This document shows positions 60,483 to 64,000 of a stretch of DNA of 64,000 nucleotides, piece after piece. A program made the position numbers and the translations under genes. The DNA comes from Thauera humireducens (GTDB taxonomy: Bacteria; Pseudomonadota; Gammaproteobacteria; Burkholderiales; Rhodocyclaceae): contig NZ_CP014646.1 of the NCBI RefSeq assembly GCF_001051995.2, positions 3,844,001 to 3,908,000 of the forward strand, in the 5' to 3' direction. How positions within the stretch are numbered: the stretch's first letter is position 1; each line of letters opens with the position of its first letter. The notes beneath the pieces are model-generated. The model saw only the letters and a list, made by a program, of their open reading frames with translations, had not been told where the DNA came from and made no database searches.

Positions 60483-61238
60483 ATGCAACTCATCGAGCTC
60501 ATCGAGCGTCTCGACGCCCTGCTCGACGCTTCACGCGTGAAGGATTATTGCCCAAACGGTTTGCAAGTGGAAGGACGGGGCGAGGTGCGCCGCGTGCTGT
60601 GCGGTGTGACGGCGAGCCAGCACTTGCTCGATCATGCCGTTGCCGGCGGATATGACGCGGTGTTCGTGCATCACGGCTACTTCTGGAAAGGCGAGGATGG
60701 GCGGGTCAATGGCATCCGGCGCCAGCGGCTCAAGACCCTGCTCGCCAATGACATCAGCCTGATTGCCTATCATCTGCCGCTCGACCTGCATCCGGAACTC
60801 GGTAATAACGCGCAGCTGGGGCGCTTGATGGGATGGCGGCCGGACGGCCGCTTCGCCGATCAGGACCTGGGCTGGATTGGTCGACCCGCCGAATCGGACG
60901 CGCCAGAGTCGGCCGAGCAACTTGGACGCTCGATCGCGGCGCGGCTGGGGCGTGACCCGCTGCTCGTCGGTGACGGCGCACGCAAGGTGAGACGGGTGGC
61001 GTGGTGCACCGGCGGCGCTCAGGGCTTCTTCGAGCAGGCCATTGCGGCCGGGGCGGATCTTTACGTATCGGGCGAGATCTCGGAGCAGACCGTTCATCTT
61101 GCCCGTGAGTCAGGCGTGCCCTACATCGCGGCCGGTCATCATGCGACCGAGCGCTATGGTGCTCGCGCGATCGCGGCTCATCTCGGCGACAGTCTCGGTC
61201 TCGCGGCCGACTTCGTCGATCTGCCGAATCCGGTGTGA
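60483..61238 (+). CDS. Nif3-family dinuclear metal protein
   Basis: A 251-aa NIF3/YbgI-family protein. It has DALLDASRVKDYCPNGLQVEG at the start, VFVHHGYFWKGE near residue 61 and DLYVSGEISEQTVHLARESG with AAGHHATERYG near 215, which supply the metal ligands. Its function is debated in the literature (metal-dependent hydrolase or GTP cyclohydrolase-related). It diverges from the protease gene over 82 bases, as is common in betaproteobacteria. Confidence 0.92.
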   Translation: MQLIELIERLDALLDASRVKDYCPNGLQVEGRGEVRRVLCGVTASQHLLDHAVAGGYDAVFVHHGYFWKGEDGRVNGIRRQRLKTLLANDISLIAYHLPLDLHPELGNNAQLGRLMGWRPDGRFADQDLGWIGRPAESDAPESAEQLGRSIAARLGRDPLLVGDGARKVRRVAWCTGGAQGFFEQAIAAGADLYVSGEISEQTVHLARESGVPYIAAGHHATERYGARAIAAHLGDSLGLAADFVDLPNPV

Positions 61239-61258
61239 GCGCGCAGCGCCGGCCTGCC

Positions 61259-63133
61259 TCAGGCTTGGGTCGGCGCTGCGCGGTAGGGGCCCAGTCCCTG
61301 CTCGAGCACGGCCGACAGCATCAGGATGTCGTCGATGACCGTGAACGGGAATCCGGCACGGGAACCGTCACGATTGTCGCGCAGCAGGTGCTGCAGGTAG
61401 GCCTGGCACTCGCGGGTGCCCCACAGCTGCTGCACGCGTGTGGCGATGTGCGGCATGTCTTCGAGCTGGATCGCGTTGTGTCTGATGGCGTCGTAGTTGT
61501 CCCAGGTTACCGCGAGGACGTTGAAGGTCTTGTTCAGCTCGCGTGCGACGGCACCGAAGTCCTCCCGCAGACCGGCGGCTCGATAGACTTCGAGCAGTTT
61601 CAGCCAGGGGGTGACGGCTTGCTTCGGGTTGCCGCGAATGAATTCGGCGAGCGTGTCCGCGGCACCGTGCAGTCGGCCGAAGCTCACCATGATCTCGGCA
61701 AGTTCCACGGCTGACCGGTGCTCATCGCCTGCGTCGTCCGAGGGGTGGTCGACTGCGTAACCTCCGATGGGGAGGAGGGTCGAAGTGCTCCAGTCGATGC
61801 CTTCGTCGTAGCGCCGGGGCGAGGCTTGTGGTGTTGGCGCGTCGACGGCGACAGCGTTGCGTTCGTGTACAGGGCTGGCAGGCTGGGCGGGCGCTGGCGG
61901 CTGATCGTCGCGAGCCGTGGGCGCGGTCGCGGTCGCGAGTCCCGGTGATGTCGGACGGCGACGGCGCAGCGCCATGGCAAGCGCGAGGGCTGCTATGGCC
62001 AGCCCTGCAATCAGATACGTGTCGCGATGATCCGGGCTGCTCGCGGGCGCGTCTTCTGGAGTGCCCGGCGATGTGGCAGCGGGGACTGCTGGCGCGCTTG
62101 CTTGCATCGCGGCCTGGTCAAGTGCCTCGATGCGGGCCTGCAGCCGATCGCGAGCCTCTTCCAGTTCCTTGATGCGTGCCAGCAACTCCATCTCGGCGAT
62201 GATGCTGCGATCGATCGCCGCAGCGAGCTTGTGCTCGCGTTCGAGCAGCTCCGACGCCCTGGAGCCGGGCGCTTCGCCGGATGCCGCTGCTGTCGCCCTG
62301 GCGGGAGCGGCTGTCGGTTTGTCGCTCTCGACGATGACGCGGTCGCGGGTGTCGCTCCGCGGCGGTTGTGCCGCTGCGACAGCAGGCGTTCCCGCGGCCG
62401 GGCCGGGTGGCCTGGAGGCGGCGGGCGTCTGCGCTTGTGCGGCGCGCGGTTTGTCCGCCCGCTTTGCTGGCGCACCGTTGGAAAGCGTGCGCAGGTCGGG
62501 TACCGTCAGTGCGGTGCCAACTGGGAGCGGACGGGCTTGCGAGCCGGCTTGCTCGAACAGGCCGGGGTTGGCCGCCGCCGTTGCGCGGATGAAACGTCGC
62601 CGGGCCGCGGCATCGTCGGGATACAGCGAATGTGCGAGCGAGTCGAGCGATTCTCCCGGTGCGGTGGTCCAGGTGCGCCCGGTGCTAGGGGTGCTTTTCG
62701 CCGGGGCTGGCCTTGAGGTCTGTTGCACGGGCGAAGTGGGCGCTGCCGGCTTCGAGACCGGATAGGGCAGGAGCAGGGTGTACTCGCGCCGCAGGCGGTT
62801 CTCGCACACGTCCTCCAAGGCCACGCGCACGACGGGCTCGTTGATGGCGCGGGAGGTGGTCACCGCGACACGCGGACTGGCGCCGCCAATCACGGACAGT
62901 CGCGCCCCGGCGACCCAGGGCAGGTCGCCCGCGTCATCCCCGGCGGTGCCAATGCGCAGGCAGTTCGCGGTCTCCTGGTCGAATCCGCCGACGATGCGGA
63001 TCTCGGCGCGTAGTGGCTCGCCGATGGGCGACAGCGACACGACGTCGCCCAGCACCGAAGCGAAGACGCTGGGCGATGAAAACATGAGGGTGGTGGCCAG
63101 CGCCACTGCGGTGCGTATCGGTGTTGTTCTCAT
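61259..63133 (-). CDS. FimV-like LysM-related pilus assembly/polarity protein
   Basis: A 624-aa protein. A signal peptide and an N-terminal FimV-type domain (LGDVVSLSPIGEPLRAEIRIVGG) come first. A LysM-like region follows near residues 150-210 (APGESLDSLAHSLYPDDAAARRRFIRATAAANPGLF), then a long alanine- and proline-rich linker with a coiled coil (ELLEREHKLAAAIDRSIIAEMELLARIKELEEARDRL). One membrane helix (YLIAGLAIAALALAMAL) and a cytoplasmic tail with VELAEIMVSFGRLHGAADTL end it. The layout is that of FimV. The GTG at 63142 is an alternative start. It is 19 kb from the secretin operon. Confidence 0.82.
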   Translation of the reverse strand: MRTTPIRTAVALATTLMFSSPSVFASVLGDVVSLSPIGEPLRAEIRIVGGFDQETANCLRIGTAGDDAGDLPWVAGARLSVIGGASPRVAVTTSRAINEPVVRVALEDVCENRLRREYTLLLPYPVSKPAAPTSPVQQTSRPAPAKSTPSTGRTWTTAPGESLDSLAHSLYPDDAAARRRFIRATAAANPGLFEQAGSQARPLPVGTALTVPDLRTLSNGAPAKRADKPRAAQAQTPAASRPPGPAAGTPAVAAAQPPRSDTRDRVIVESDKPTAAPARATAAASGEAPGSRASELLEREHKLAAAIDRSIIAEMELLARIKELEEARDRLQARIEALDQAAMQASAPAVPAATSPGTPEDAPASSPDHRDTYLIAGLAIAALALAMALRRRRPTSPGLATATAPTARDDQPPAPAQPASPVHERNAVAVDAPTPQASPRRYDEGIDWSTSTLLPIGGYAVDHPSDDAGDEHRSAVELAEIMVSFGRLHGAADTLAEFIRGNPKQAVTPWLKLLEVYRAAGLREDFGAVARELNKTFNVLAVTWDNYDAIRHNAIQLEDMPHIATRVQQLWGTRECQAYLQHLLRDNRDGSRAGFPFTVIDDILMLSAVLEQGLGPYRAAPTQA

Positions 63134-63350
63134 TGTCCGCACTTCCGGCGGTCTGGATGCGATAGCTTGCTTTTAGCAGAGTCCGGTCGTGGCTTCCAGC
63201 ATATGCGGCAGGCTTGTGTGCCGCGCGCCACGCGTGGCGTGAACTATGGTGTGCTGTGCCGGGGATTTGCAAGTGGGGCTCGACATTCCTTAAGGTGTCT
63301 GCAATCGGTTAAGATCAACGGCCCCATACGCCACCGTACGCGAAACGAAG

Positions 63351-63905
63351 ATGCCGCTACCTGTTCCCACGGCGCCTCGTCGGCGCTTTCACACTCGTCG
63401 CATCGAGGTCGAGGGCTTCCTGCGAGAGGATGGTCTCTACGACCTGGAGGCGTCGCTGACGGACGTCAAGGACGTCGACTATCCGATCGCCTCGGGTATG
63501 CGCCCGGCGGGCGTGCCTGTGCATCTGATGCGGGTGCGCGTTACTTTCGATGCGGCCTTCAACATCGTCGAGGCGGTCGCCTGTTCGGACGAGGTGCCCT
63601 ATCCGGGCAACTGCGACACGATCGGGCCGCGTTACGCGAGGCTGGTGGGGCTCAATCTCGTGCGTGGGTTCCGCCGCACGGTCAATGAGATGTTCGGCGA
63701 AACGCTGGGCTGCTCGCACATGACCGAGATGCTGCAGTCGCTGCCCACTGCCGCCATCCAGACTGTGGCCACCTTCAGCCGCGACACGGATGACAGCGCC
63801 GGCAAGCCGCCACAACTCGACCGCTGTCATGCGCTCGACACCGCGGGTGAAGCCGTGCGGCGCTACTACCCGAAGTGGTACCGGGGGCAGGACGAGACCG
63901 CCTGA
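63351..63905 (+). CDS. DUF2889-family protein
   Basis: A 184-aa protein. It starts PRRRFHTRRIEVEGFLREDGLYDLEASLTDVKD and contains CSDEVPYPGNCDTIGPRYARLVGLNLVRGFRRTVNEMFGETLGCSHMTEML, the conserved blocks of DUF2889 with three cysteines and a histidine. No function is established. It diverges from the FimV-like gene across 217 bases in which I see no convincing promoter. Confidence 0.87.
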   Translation: MPLPVPTAPRRRFHTRRIEVEGFLREDGLYDLEASLTDVKDVDYPIASGMRPAGVPVHLMRVRVTFDAAFNIVEAVACSDEVPYPGNCDTIGPRYARLVGLNLVRGFRRTVNEMFGETLGCSHMTEMLQSLPTAAIQTVATFSRDTDDSAGKPPQLDRCHALDTAGEAVRRYYPKWYRGQDETA

Positions 63906-63925
63906 GCGGCCCGTTGAGCGGGCAC

Positions 63926-63952
63926 TGTGCACTGCGCAAAACTGGTTATAAT
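63926..63952 (+). promoter_or_regulatory. Promoter-like region at the window edge with TGTGCA-type half sites
   Basis: TGTGCACTGCGCA, a near-palindrome, is followed by TATAAT (63947-63952). No good -35 box is visible at standard spacing. The motif is a degenerate copy of the phasin operator candidate at 29280. The regulated gene would start beyond the window. Confidence 0.45.
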
Positions 63953-64000
63953 TATGGAGTCTTGCGGTAAACACGTACTCGTGCGTGACAGCCGGAAGTT

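Overview
The window is a high-GC, densely coded stretch of bacterial chromosome. Gene order (miaB-ybeZ-ybeY-corC-lnt; mlaFEDACB-ABC-bolA-murA-his; hisI-hisE-HIT-tatABC), a phasin gene and an acyl-CoA catabolic operon all fit a betaproteobacterium. I infer the Rhodocyclales (Azoarcus, Aromatoleum or Thauera type), but no rRNA or marker here fixes the genus. No transposase, integrase, prophage or CRISPR array was seen.

Layout. (1) 32-12424: one forward operon encoding a branched-chain-amino-acid-type ABC importer (LivG, H, M, K, F) followed by an acyl-CoA synthetase, a PaaG-like crotonase, an acyl-CoA dehydrogenase, a thiolase, an SDR dehydrogenase and a second CoA ligase. A family III CoA-transferase converges on it from the other strand across a terminator hairpin. 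Together they look like uptake, CoA activation and beta-oxidation of an unidentified carboxylic acid, possibly aromatic. (2) 13903-17160: small housekeeping genes (methyltransferase, YbaK, a CDF-like transporter, an AI-2E family permease). (3) 17395-28502: tRNA-Met(CAT) on the minus strand with its own promoter and terminator, then a forward run of miaB, phoH-like ybeZ, an N-terminally extended ybeY, corC, lnt, glyQ, glyS, gmhB, plsC and a pterin dehydratase. (4) 28600-32422 (minus): phasin with a strong promoter and a palindromic operator candidate, an enoyl-CoA hydratase, and lptA, lptC, kdsD.

(5) 32669-42261 (minus): nine tightly coupled genes for a compact secretin/ATPase/pseudopilin machine. 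It resembles MSHA pilus or type II secretion assembly but has no prepilin peptidase, no standard major pilin set and three unusual pilin-like subunits. This is the most interesting region. Its promoter-proximal end carries an AT-rich inverted repeat just before the secretin start.

(6) 42446-49563: Mla phospholipid transport (mlaF, E, D, A, C, B), a YadG/YadH-type ABC exporter, a BolA protein and murA, all forward. (7) 49743-59218: rnk (minus), then histidine biosynthesis. hisG is the short, HisZ-dependent form, and hisC is inverted inside the cluster, so hisB-H-A-F-I-E needs its own promoter. The cluster continues into a HIT protein and tatA, tatB, tatC. (8) 59240-63905: a DegS-like protease (minus), a Nif3-family protein (plus), a FimV-like LysM protein (minus) and a DUF2889 protein (plus). 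The window ends in what looks like a promoter region for a gene outside it.
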